Source: Cyclobacteriaceae bacterium
Lineage (GTDB): Bacteria; Bacteroidota; Bacteroidia; Cytophagales; Cyclobacteriaceae
Direction: 5' to 3'
Assembly (NCBI GenBank): GCA_016787725.1
Contig: JAEUTZ010000004.1
Location: 248,001-312,000 of the forward strand
DNA length: 64,000 bases
Shown here: positions 31,698 through 39,331 of the stretch, piece by piece
Position numbering within the stretch: the stretch's first letter is position 1
Layout of the letters: each line of letters opens with the position of its first letter
Program-made: the position numbers and the translations under genes
Notes under the pieces: model-generated
What the model saw: only the letters and a program-made list of their open reading frames with translations
The model's database searches: none
What the model was told of the DNA's origin: nothing

Positions 31698-32210
31698 AGA
31701 AAAACAAAAGCCAACCGCAATCCAGAGCAACGGCAGGCATGAGGGTGGGAGGCAGCCAGTCCGCCCTTTGGCGGAAGGATCCCCCAATAGGAGTCGGTTT
31801 TAAAGGGGGGCATTCCAAGCATAACCGCACTACGGCTCCATCCCCATAATGCGGTCAGTCAAGTCATTCCAACCCGGATTCATTTTTGTAATCAGGTCTT
31901 CCTTATACGCCCGACTTTTTCCTTTGATAAACCGTTCTCGTTCAAGCGCGGCTTCTTCAGAATCCAATGTTTCAAAGTAAACAGGCTTGATGAGGTTATA
32001 CCGCGCAGTAAAACTTCCAGGATTTATTTTTCGAATGTGTTCCCATAATCGCGTTCGCAGATCCGTAGTCATACCAACGTAGAGAACAGTATGGTGTTGA
32101 TTGGTTAACAGGTAAACGAACGCTGCAGGCCGCATGATTTGAATTTCACTAATTTTTCAAATAGAAAAAAAGGCCAGACTGGCGGATCTGAATTGCTTTC
32201 AATGTTTTTT
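31698..32210 (-). mobile_element. Family A element carrying a GIY-YIG gene between its outer arms
   Basis: The left outer arm CAATCCAGAGC is at 31718-31728 and the inner left arm GGATCCCCC at about 31778. Then comes the GIY-YIG gene (31830-32135, minus). The right outer arm TCTGAATTGC is at 32187-32196, followed by TTTCAATGTTTTTTT. TCTGAATTG pairs with CAATCCAGA at 8 of 9 positions. In all other copies the space between these arms holds only a short leftover frame. I read this copy as the gene-bearing form of the repeat. Confidence 0.55.
31830..32135 (-). CDS. GIY-YIG endonuclease domain protein
   Basis: The protein is 101 aa, a single GIY-YIG domain. The first strand reads FVYLLTN (the GIY half as VYL) and is followed by VLYVGMT (the YIG half as YVG). 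Arg (TRLWEH) and Glu (ALERERF) complete the expected active site, and NPGWNDL is the usual end of this small subgroup. Free-standing domains of this size are numerous in Bacteroidota and have no settled role; homing endonucleases and UvrC use the same fold to cut DNA. It lies inside the inverted arms of the repeat family described here and is read in the direction in which empty copies keep their short frame. A link to spread of these repeats is my inference. Confidence 0.9.
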   Translation of the reverse strand: MRPAAFVYLLTNQHHTVLYVGMTTDLRTRLWEHIRKINPGSFTARYNLIKPVYFETLDSEEAALERERFIKGKSRAYKEDLITKMNPGWNDLTDRIMGMEP

Positions 32211-32575
32211 TATAAAAACCAACTGCAATCCAGAGCTGGGGTGGGGTTGAGCCGAGGGGGCGAAGGATCCCCCAATAGGAGTCGCTATAACCGGCTTCGC
32301 TCGGGGGGATTCTTCGCTCGCTTCTCTTCTTCTTCAATGATCTCTTCTTGATAAAGAACCTGCTTCAACCACAATGCGTATTCCCTTGCCGCTCTGAATT
32401 GGTTTTCAATAAAAAAATAAATGACCCTAATCCAGTCCAAGGGACTCCTTTGGAGAGCTTGGGCGGGCTTGTGTGTGAGGGGCGAAGGATCCCCCATTAG
32501 AAGACGAGATTACAAGCTTTGACCGAGGAGATTCTTCTCCGCCAGCTGGCAGATCTGAATTGCTTTCAATTATTC
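32206..32575 (+). repeat. Two further family A copies
   Basis: The first (32212-32420) has TGCAATCCAGAGC, GCGAAGGATCCCCC, GGGGGATTCTTCGC and GCTCTGAATTGG. The second (32425-32575) has TAATCCAG, then the micro-palindrome TCCAAGGGACTCCTTTGGA, GCGAAGGATCCCCC, GGAGATTCTTC and GATCTGAATTGC. The minus-strand frame of the first is longer (WLKQVLYQEEIIEEEEKRAK) but corresponds to the same place. Confidence 0.75.
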
Positions 32576-32735
32576 TTATTATCCACTACAAAAACGCAGG
32601 GTCACTGAACTTCGATCGGGGAGCAAACAAAAAAGCAACTACAATCCAGAGCAGGGTGAGGTTGAGAGTGGGGGCGAAGGATCCCCCATTAAGAAGCAAA
32701 GGTGCAGTCAGGTCTTCCGACCTGATTGTTTTTTT
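32576..32735 (+). repeat. Family A left half ending in a hairpin
   Basis: ACTTCGATCGGGGAGCAAAC, CAATCCAGAGC and GCGAAGGATCCCCC are present, then the copy stops. GTCAGGTC and GACCTGAT (32709-32728) form a hairpin followed by eight T, which could terminate minus-to-plus read-through. A TTTTAAATTTTGAATCTTG stretch then leads to the DUF2784 gene. Confidence 0.65.
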
Positions 32736-32831
32736 TCTGATTCCCTTGAGTCTTTTGGACGGACTGACAAGCAGGGTATGATCTGCCTTGTTGAATTTTA
32801 AATTTTGAATCTTGAATTTTGTCTTACCCCG

Positions 32832-33203
32832 ATGCTATCCTTCCTGAACATCTTCTTCTTTCTGTTTCACACAGCGTTCACGCTGTTTAATGTAGTCGGG
32901 TGGATGGTGGCCAAAACAAGAAAACTCCATTTGATAACCATGGCGCTAACAGCCTTCTCCTGGTTTGTCCTGGGCATCTGGTACGGCTGGGGTTATTGCT
33001 TTTGCACCGACTGGCACTGGCAGGTGCGCGAAGCCCTTGGCCATCACGATCACTCTACCTCCTACATTCATTTTTTAATCCTGAAGTTAACGGGGGCCGA
33101 TCTAAACACCCGGTTGGTAGATGCGGGTACGGCCCTTGTCTTTACCACGAGTTTAATCGCCAGCCTCTGGGTAAACCGAACGTTGCTTTATCGCAAACGC
33201 TGA
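32832..33203 (+). CDS. DUF2784-like membrane protein
   Basis: I choose ATG 32832 (MLSFLNIFFFLFHTAFTLFN), giving 123 aa; the frame can extend to 32805 but the extra residues come from an AT-rich repeat. Three or four helices: ~2-24, ~33-54 and ~95-115. The loop WYGWGYCFCTDWHWQVREALG with its Cys and Trp residues is characteristic of DUF2784 proteins. Function unknown, inner membrane. The start was probably provided with its present upstream region by repeat insertion. Confidence 0.75.
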   Translation: MLSFLNIFFFLFHTAFTLFNVVGWMVAKTRKLHLITMALTAFSWFVLGIWYGWGYCFCTDWHWQVREALGHHDHSTSYIHFLILKLTGADLNTRLVDAGTALVFTTSLIASLWVNRTLLYRKR

Positions 33204-33329
33204 CCAACAACAAGTGTCTACTTTAGCGGGCAACACAAGTTGCGAGGTTTGGATTTTCCGCTTTCGCGGGATAAAGGAATCTCCTTCGGATAATCCTGGC
33301 ATTTCTTATCTTCGTTTGATCAAAATTTC

Positions 33330-34259
33330 ATGCCTATGCCCTCCTTTCATGTTACCCGATCCATCCTAATCGAAGCATCCCCTGAAAAAATCTTTTCCAT
33401 ACTCAGTGATTATCACCACTGGCCGGCCTGGTCGCCCTGGTTGATTGCCGAGCCTGGCGTAAAGGTGACCGTAAAAACGGATGGCAAGGAATACAGTTGG
33501 GAGGGCAAGCGCACCGGAAGCGGAGAAATGAAAATACGTAAGGAAAGTTCTCCCACCCGGATGGATATGGTCGTTACTTTTTTAAAGCCCTGGAAATCCT
33601 CGTCTCCCGTATGGTTTGAATTAAAATCATTGGGCAAGTCAACGGAAGTAACGTGGAGCATGACGAGCAGCCTTCCCTTCTTTATGTTCTGGATGACGAA
33701 GATGATGGCGGCCTATATCGGCATGGATTATCACCGTGGGTTGATGATGCTGAAAGATTATGTGGAAACCGGTGCGGTCCCTTCCCGGCTCGACTTTAAA
33801 GGGATCCAACCGTTTGCCGGGAGTATGTATGTCGGAATAAAAACCACCTGTACGATGGATACCCTCAATAGCAAAATGGCGGATGATTTCGGAAAGTTAT
33901 CGGCCTGGGCCAAGCAACAAGCGAACCAGATCGCGGCTCCGCCTTTTTCAATCTACCATACCTGGGATGTGGTAAAAGGTAAGGTGGTGTATACTTCGGC
34001 CTATCCGGTAAAAGCCATACCCGCTCAACTGCCAGAAGGATTTATTACCGGCTCGATCCCGGCATGTAACGTCAATACGATCACCCACACCGGTATGTAT
34101 AAGCATTTAGGCAATGCCTGGACCACACAGTACATGATGCAACGCAACAAGGAGTATAAGTACCGCAAAGGAATTGATCCGTTTGAAGTGTATGTAAGCA
34201 TGCCCGGCCAGGTACCCGAGGAGCAACTGATTACCGAAATTCATTTTCCGGTTGCTTAA
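33330..34259 (+). CDS. SRPBCC domain fused to a GyrI-like ligand-binding domain
   Basis: The protein is 309 aa. Residues ~1-150 match the polyketide cyclase/START-like SRPBCC fold (ILIEASPEKIFSILSDYHHW, then WPAWSPW). Residues ~160-309 match a GyrI-like (AraC effector-binding) domain. Such fusions are thought to bind small hydrophobic or cationic molecules in the cytoplasm; no enzyme activity is known. A TATCTTCG box at 33307 is a fair -7 element, giving a leader of ~11 bases. A bidirectional terminator separates it from the convergent fasciclin gene. Confidence 0.87.
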   Translation: MPMPSFHVTRSILIEASPEKIFSILSDYHHWPAWSPWLIAEPGVKVTVKTDGKEYSWEGKRTGSGEMKIRKESSPTRMDMVVTFLKPWKSSSPVWFELKSLGKSTEVTWSMTSSLPFFMFWMTKMMAAYIGMDYHRGLMMLKDYVETGAVPSRLDFKGIQPFAGSMYVGIKTTCTMDTLNSKMADDFGKLSAWAKQQANQIAAPPFSIYHTWDVVKGKVVYTSAYPVKAIPAQLPEGFITGSIPACNVNTITHTGMYKHLGNAWTTQYMMQRNKEYKYRKGIDPFEVYVSMPGQVPEEQLITEIHFPVA

Positions 34260-34330
34260 TCTTTCTGAAGACTTCCGTTTATTAGAAGTCCGGAACCTGT
34301 GTGGTTAAGTTTTTTGTCGGGTGATCGTTC

Positions 34331-34366
34331 ATAAAAAAAAAGAGACATCATCGGATGTCTCTTTTT
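34331..34366. terminator. Bidirectional terminator between convergent genes
   Basis: AGAGACATC (34341-34349) pairs with GATGTCTCT (34354-34362). There are eight A on the left and five T on the right, so it works as a U-tract hairpin for both strands. Confidence 0.9.
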
Positions 34367-34382
34367 CATGGACAGGGAATAA

Positions 34383-34889
34383 TTACTTTGGCATTACAAC
34401 GCCATCAATTACATGTACAACCCCATTGGAGCCTTTCAGATCCGCAGCGGTAACGTAGGCGGCATTGCCCCCCTCATCCGTTAACTTCACTTTTCCATTC
34501 TCTAAGGAAGCAGTCAGTTTGCCACCACTTACCGTAGTTACGACAGCTTTGCCATTACCACTCTTGATCGCAGCGGTTACACCAGCCGCATCCAGGTTAC
34601 CACTCACTACGTGGTAGGTAAGAATCTTGGCCAACTGCGCCTTGTTCTCAGGCTTCAGCAAATTGGCTACGGTGCCTTCCGGTAGTTTGTTAAACGCAGC
34701 ATTGGTAGGTGCAAACACGGTAAACGGTCCTTTTCCTTTTAAGGTTGTTACCAGATCCGCTGCCTTTACTGCAGCTACCAACGTAGTGTGATCAGCCGAT
34801 CCGATGGCAATGTCAACAACATCTTTACTTTGACCGAAGGAGGTTGCTGCAACAGCAATCCCCATCAGCAACACGAATAATTTTTTCAT
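34383..34889 (-). CDS. Fasciclin (FAS1) domain protein, secreted
   Basis: The protein is 168 aa with a signal peptide (MKKLFVLLMGIAVAATSFGQ) and one FAS1 domain. The two conserved boxes are GPFTVFAPTNAAFNKLP (~residues 57-73) and ILTYHVVSG (~90-98); the end reads VVHVIDGVVMPK. FAS1 domains mediate adhesion or ligand binding at the cell surface. It is a single-gene unit with its promoter in the 240-base divergent gap and a shared terminator at its end. Confidence 0.95.
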   Translation of the reverse strand: MKKLFVLLMGIAVAATSFGQSKDVVDIAIGSADHTTLVAAVKAADLVTTLKGKGPFTVFAPTNAAFNKLPEGTVANLLKPENKAQLAKILTYHVVSGNLDAAGVTAAIKSGNGKAVVTTVSGGKLTASLENGKVKLTDEGGNAAYVTAADLKGSNGVVHVIDGVVMPK

Positions 34890-35131
34890 TTTGTTTTATT
34901 GGTTTATGTCTGTAGCAACAGAGGGAGTGGATTAATGTTTAGGTCCATCCTGTGCATTTCACAAAACGTTAACAATGTTTACTCAACGGGTCGCTGACCC
35001 CGTAAAGGTTAAACAAGGATGTTGTAGGATTAGCACGATGCGATCAGGCTAGCTTCAACAAACCGATTCCTACAAATTAATTTTTGTTTCGCTTGTGTAA
35101 TTTTGACTAAAGAGGGTGTACTTATTGGCTG

Positions 35132-36286
35132 ATGAAAAAGAAAATTAAACCCGTTCCCATACTCCTGGCGTTGGCAGGCGGTGCAGTTGGATTTTTTTCA
35201 GCGCAGGCTGGACTTAAGGTGGCACAAACCATGCCCACCTCCGTATTCATTACGTTGCTGATCCTGATTATTCCTTCCTTCTTTCTGGTGATCGCCCTGC
35301 ACGAAGCCGGGCATGCGCTGGCCGGGGTGTGGGTAAACTTCGATTTTCGCATGTATGTGGTGGGCCCGTTTCTGTGGGAGAAAGAAGCCGGCCAATGGAA
35401 ATTCAAGTGGAATAAAAATGTGAATACCTCCGGAGGAATGGTGTTGTGCCTGCCCACAGAATCAAAAGACCTGCGCAACCGGTTTGCCCGCTTCGCGGCA
35501 GGCGGACCACTTGCCAGCCTGGTGAGCGGTGTTGTCTTTGCCGGTATATATGCAGTACTAACATTCCTTTCATCGTCATCGTTATTCATGCAGGTGCTGA
35601 CAGGGTGGGTTGCCATCCTGGCGTTTCTGTCGGGGGTGATCTTCATCATAACCGCCCTACCCTTTCATACCGGTGGGTTCTCTTCCGATGGAGCCCGCGT
35701 GTTGCGTTTGTACCGCGGGGGAGCCGTGGCCCGGTTCGAAGTATTGTTATTAAAGATCATTGCCACGAGCTCGGCCGGGGTTCGACCTTCGCAATGGTCT
35801 GTAGCCGAGCTGGAAGAAGCGCTGACATTAGCCCGCGAAATTAATGCCCCCATGCGTGTGTACTTGTATTACTTCTTCTATCACCACGCGTTGGATACGC
35901 ATAACCTGAGCCGGGCAGAAGAATACCTGAATCACTACCTCACCGAAGCCGAAGCGGTGCCGCCTGGAATTCGCGCAGGCATCTGGATCGAAGCCGCCTT
36001 CTTTTATGCGCATATTAAAAAAGACCTGGACAAGGCAACGCACTATTGGAATCAATATAAGCCCTCCGCCTTTATTCCGAAGGCGCTGGTATTGGGAACA
36101 GAGGCCGCCCTGTGCCAGCTTCGGGGAGAAACCGATCAGGCAACCAGTCTCTACGAAAAGGCCATGACCGAAATCCCTACCATGCTGGATCAAGGGGTTG
36201 CGATGTCGTTAAAAGATCAGGTTCAGGAAATGTTGACGGCAACAAATCGATTTGTACATACCAGCACCCCGGTTTTATTACCGTAA
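35132..36286 (+). CDS. M50-type membrane metallopeptidase with C-terminal helical repeats
   Basis: The protein is 384 aa. HEAGH at residues 57-61 lies in a membrane helix (IALHEAGHALAG), the zinc site of M50 (site-2-like) proteases, and SSDGARVLRL near residue 190 supplies the third ligand. About four membrane helices fill the first 210 residues. The last ~170 residues are soluble and TPR-like (LSRAEEYLNHYL, ATHYWNQYK, QATSLYEKAM). Usual members cut regulatory membrane proteins; some lack known substrates. A TAATTTTG box at 35098-35105 may be the -7 promoter element. Divergent from the fasciclin gene. Confidence 0.85.
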   Translation: MKKKIKPVPILLALAGGAVGFFSAQAGLKVAQTMPTSVFITLLILIIPSFFLVIALHEAGHALAGVWVNFDFRMYVVGPFLWEKEAGQWKFKWNKNVNTSGGMVLCLPTESKDLRNRFARFAAGGPLASLVSGVVFAGIYAVLTFLSSSSLFMQVLTGWVAILAFLSGVIFIITALPFHTGGFSSDGARVLRLYRGGAVARFEVLLLKIIATSSAGVRPSQWSVAELEEALTLAREINAPMRVYLYYFFYHHALDTHNLSRAEEYLNHYLTEAEAVPPGIRAGIWIEAAFFYAHIKKDLDKATHYWNQYKPSAFIPKALVLGTEAALCQLRGETDQATSLYEKAMTEIPTMLDQGVAMSLKDQVQEMLTATNRFVHTSTPVLLP

Positions 36287-36317
36287 ACTTGTTCGCTCAG
36301 GAAATTCCATTCAGGCT

Positions 36318-37094
36318 TTATTGCTGACTTGCCAGGTTCTTTTTGATGTTCATCATGATCCCATCCGGAGTAATGCGGGGCAGGTTGGAGATGAACCAAT
36401 TATTGAAGCCCACAATCTTTTTCCCTTTTCCTTTCAATAACAAAGCAACCCCTTGCCGCGCAACTTCCTTTGCCGGCACAGGCTTGTTCGCCTTGTAGGC
36501 ATTGGTCTTCCACATGGCATCCGTGTTAAAGGCTGTGTCCACCGGACCGGGGCAAAGAGCCGTCACGATTACTCCGGTTCCTTCCAGTTCAGCCGCCAGC
36601 GTTTCCGTAAAGGCCAACACAAATGACTTGGTGGCCGAATACACCGAATAGTAGGGAAAGGGTAGAAAGGAAAGCAACGATGCGATATTCATGATGCGGC
36701 CGCGTTTGTGTACCAGCATGTCCTGCAAAAACAACTTGGTCAGGGCAACCACCGAAGTTACATTCAACTGAATCATCCGCAGTTCTTCGTCCAGATCGGT
36801 ATCACTGAAATTGCCGTACACACCGCTGCCTGCATTATTCACAAGAGCCGTGACGGTTAATCCCTGTTTGGTCACCGCCTCATACAAAGACACAGCTCCA
36901 TCCACCTCCGACAAATCTTGTTGAAACACATGCACCGAGTTCGCATAGTGTTGTTCCAACTCACGTTTGAGTGCGTTCAGTTTGTCAACGCTACGCGCAA
37001 CCAATACCAGGTCGATTTGCTGAGCCGCCAAATGCTTCGCCATTTCATAGCCAATGCCGGAGGAAGCTCCGGTCAATAAGACAAGTTCTTTCAT
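36318..37094 (-). CDS. Short-chain dehydrogenase/reductase (SDR)
   Basis: The protein is 258 aa, normal for classical SDRs. The cofactor loop is TGASSGIG (8-15), NNAG follows the fourth strand, and the active site is YSATK (Tyr-x3-Lys) with a Ser upstream in the ASLLSFLPF stretch. It uses NAD(P) to oxidise or reduce an alcohol/ketone; the substrate cannot be told. A Crp-type regulator gene lies 73 bases upstream on the same strand and may be co-transcribed or control it. Confidence 0.93.
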   Translation of the reverse strand: MKELVLLTGASSGIGYEMAKHLAAQQIDLVLVARSVDKLNALKRELEQHYANSVHVFQQDLSEVDGAVSLYEAVTKQGLTVTALVNNAGSGVYGNFSDTDLDEELRMIQLNVTSVVALTKLFLQDMLVHKRGRIMNIASLLSFLPFPYYSVYSATKSFVLAFTETLAAELEGTGVIVTALCPGPVDTAFNTDAMWKTNAYKANKPVPAKEVARQGVALLLKGKGKKIVGFNNWFISNLPRITPDGIMMNIKKNLASQQ

Positions 37095-37167
37095 GGTTCC
37101 TTTTATTTAATGATGAGTCAAAGGTGGAGGTTGGAACACGCACCGGTCATTAACATTTGTTTAGATT

Positions 37168-37737
37168 TTACCGGCTTCCTTTTTTAAGCCGGCTTAAGTG
37201 TACCGGACTGATGCCCAGGTAGGAGGCGATCATGTGTTGCGGCACGCGGTTGTGGATGTTGGGAAAGATCTGGGCGATGTTTTCATACCGCTGGGCAGGG
37301 GTAAAGACATATTGATTTTTCAGGCGGTTGTCAAAATAAAGGAAGTAGAACTCGGCTATCGTGCGACCCAGCTTGTCGCCCTGCGCGAGGTGGGCATACC
37401 CCCATTCAATGGCCTTTCGGGGCATGACCATGACCGAAGTTTCTTCCAGCGCCTGTACACTGTTCGTGGAAGGGGTGGATACCAGGAAACTCGTGTAGTC
37501 GGCAATGAATTGACCTTCCAAGGAGAAGTGAATGGTATGTTCGTTGCCGGCATGATCGATGATCGTACTGCGTGTTAAGCCGGAAGTGATGAAGAAGATT
37601 TCCTGACTGATCTCCCCTTGGTGACTCAGGAACGCTTTCGCAGCGAAAGTCTTCTCGTAACACAGGGCCAGAAAGTCGTTCAGTTCTTCGTCCGAGATGG
37701 AAATCAGATGCCGGAGGGTGGCGTGTAACTTCTCCAT
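37168..37737 (-). CDS. Crp/Fnr-type transcriptional regulator
   Basis: The protein is 189 aa. A cyclic-nucleotide-binding beta-roll covers ~10-115 (FLSHQGEISQEIFFITSG is the usual core), the dimer helix ~115-145, and a short helix-turn-helix QHMIASYLGISPVHLSRLKK the C terminus. Residues that grip cAMP in Crp are not clearly present, so the effector is unknown, as for most Bacteroidota members. It lies directly before the SDR gene in the same direction and may regulate it (inference). Confidence 0.92.
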   Translation of the reverse strand: MEKLHATLRHLISISDEELNDFLALCYEKTFAAKAFLSHQGEISQEIFFITSGLTRSTIIDHAGNEHTIHFSLEGQFIADYTSFLVSTPSTNSVQALEETSVMVMPRKAIEWGYAHLAQGDKLGRTIAEFYFLYFDNRLKNQYVFTPAQRYENIAQIFPNIHNRVPQHMIASYLGISPVHLSRLKKGSR

Positions 37738-37812
37738 GTGGATGTAACAACCAGCCGGCTGGATTGTTGCGCGTCAGGGTGCTGATAGGAACATCGCCTG
37801 CGAAACGTCAAT

Positions 37813-38403
37813 TCACCGGATCACCTTTCCGGTTAACACACTCACCTTATCCGTGAACGGATTTCCTGAAGCCCTGCGAAAGGAGACCACCTGCCCAACA
37901 TGCCACAGACAATCGGCTATCGGACCGTTGATTTCATTCCAGAACGGAAACTCAGTGGTTTTATCGGCCCGCTTAAACACCATCTTGATGTTATTCAGGT
38001 CGGCATCGGAAAGCGTTCGGAGGGTAGTGCTTGCCCCCTGCAGGTTGAGCAGCGTTTGTTCGCGCATCGCTTCGAAAGGGAGGGTGGCCGGCTGGCCTTC
38101 GGTACTGATTCCCTTCGTGCTGTTCAGGATAATGATTGACATGCCATAGATATGTTCAATCGTCTGCTGCGAGGTGCGCGTATCATTTCCCGGTTTGTAA
38201 GCCAGGTCTTCTTTTCGCAGCCCGTCCGTAGCCCAATAATAGCGGAAGCCTAACCCATCAATCATGCGGGCCGCTACGGCTCCCGCTGTATACGTTTCCG
38301 GATAATCGGGTATTTCGTAATAAGGCAACTTCTTGTCCTGCCCAAACATCGCCCCGGAGATCAACATCAAAACAACGAACCTCACGCCAATCATATACCC
38401 CAT
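37813..38403 (-). CDS. Secreted DinB-like protein
   Basis: The protein is 196 aa with a signal peptide (VRFVVLMLISGAMFGQ). The mature part is helical and carries DinB-type elements: MIDGLGFRYYWATDGLRKED at the start, TIEHIYGMSIIIL with a metal-binding-type His in the second helix, and CLWHVGQVVSFRR in the last helix. DinB-fold proteins often bind a metal through three His; two are obvious here. It follows the isomerase gene by ~40 bases on the same strand. Function unknown. Confidence 0.75.
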   Translation of the reverse strand: MGYMIGVRFVVLMLISGAMFGQDKKLPYYEIPDYPETYTAGAVAARMIDGLGFRYYWATDGLRKEDLAYKPGNDTRTSQQTIEHIYGMSIIILNSTKGISTEGQPATLPFEAMREQTLLNLQGASTTLRTLSDADLNNIKMVFKRADKTTEFPFWNEINGPIADCLWHVGQVVSFRRASGNPFTDKVSVLTGKVIR

Positions 38404-38443
38404 GATATTATTTCATTATCCATTTTCAATTGTCCATTATCCA

Positions 38444-39310
38444 TTATCCCTTGTCCAATCCTAAGAGGTACTTCGCACTCGGCTCAAACGTTGGCGCATC
38501 CATCTCCACAAAGAAATTTTTTAGTCCACCCACCTGGGCGGCTTCAAAGAACTCTTTCCAATCCACTTTGCCTTGCCCCACGGGCACCTGCGCTTCCCCT
38601 GTGCCCGACCAATCGGATAGATGTGCCGAGATAAACCGGCCCGGGTACTTTCTGAAATAATCGGCCGCCTTGTAGCCGGCAATAATCACCCACACCTGGA
38701 ATTGCATCTTGATCAGGTTCGGATCCAGCTCGCGCAACAACACATCATAAATCAGCTCGCCTTCCAGCTTTTCAAACTCCCAGTTGTGGTTGTGGTACAC
38801 CAGCTGAATGTTGTTCTTGCGAAACAAATCTGCCATGCCATTCATCTCCTGCGCGGCTTTCTTCCAATCGCTGAGCGTAGCCGTGTTCGGTAACCCAAAG
38901 GCAGAAACCACCATTTGCGTAAGGCCTAACTCCTTGGCATAATCAATCCGTTCCTGCGCATGGGTTTTGAACTCATGAAAGATATAATGACAACTGACAC
39001 ACGTCATGCCCGCATCGTTGATGATCTGTTTCATCTCTTTTGCTTTCAAATGTTCCAGCGGACCAAAGCCATATTTTGCATACCCCTGCGGTGAGCACAT
39101 CTCAATGCTCTTGTACCCATATCCTGCCATCTGTTTGAGTGTACCGGCAAAATCTTTCGTCAGCGTTTCGCGAATCGTCCAGCTTTGAAATCCAAGCGGT
39201 GCGGGTAATGCCGTGGAAGATTTACCAAATCCGGATAGATAAGGTGCGAGGGTGACGGCAGCGCCTGCGGCCAGGCCGGTATGAATGAATTTTCTTCGGG
39301 TTTGATTCAT
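38444..39310 (-). CDS. Sugar phosphate isomerase/epimerase, Tat-exported
   Basis: The protein is 288 aa. It begins with a Tat-type signal (QTRRKFIHTGLAAGAAVTLAP). The rest is a xylose-isomerase-like TIM barrel: GFQSWTIRE, GYKSIEMCSPQG, YHNHNWEFE and FFVEMDAPT mark successive strands, with Glu, His and Asp positions typical of metal binding. It should isomerise or epimerise a sugar derivative in the periplasm. The Gfo/Idh/MocA gene directly upstream (22-base gap) is a common partner in Bacteroidota sugar-derivative breakdown, such as 3-keto-glycoside routes (inference). Confidence 0.88.
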   Translation of the reverse strand: MNQTRRKFIHTGLAAGAAVTLAPYLSGFGKSSTALPAPLGFQSWTIRETLTKDFAGTLKQMAGYGYKSIEMCSPQGYAKYGFGPLEHLKAKEMKQIINDAGMTCVSCHYIFHEFKTHAQERIDYAKELGLTQMVVSAFGLPNTATLSDWKKAAQEMNGMADLFRKNNIQLVYHNHNWEFEKLEGELIYDVLLRELDPNLIKMQFQVWVIIAGYKAADYFRKYPGRFISAHLSDWSGTGEAQVPVGQGKVDWKEFFEAAQVGGLKNFFVEMDAPTFEPSAKYLLGLDKG

Positions 39311-39331
39311 GGTAGTGAGTTATTATGTTGG

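Noticed and set aside
16600-32735. Possible CRISPR arrays among the repeats
   Set aside because: Units are long, self-complementary and irregularly spaced, with no constant-length spacers and no cas genes.
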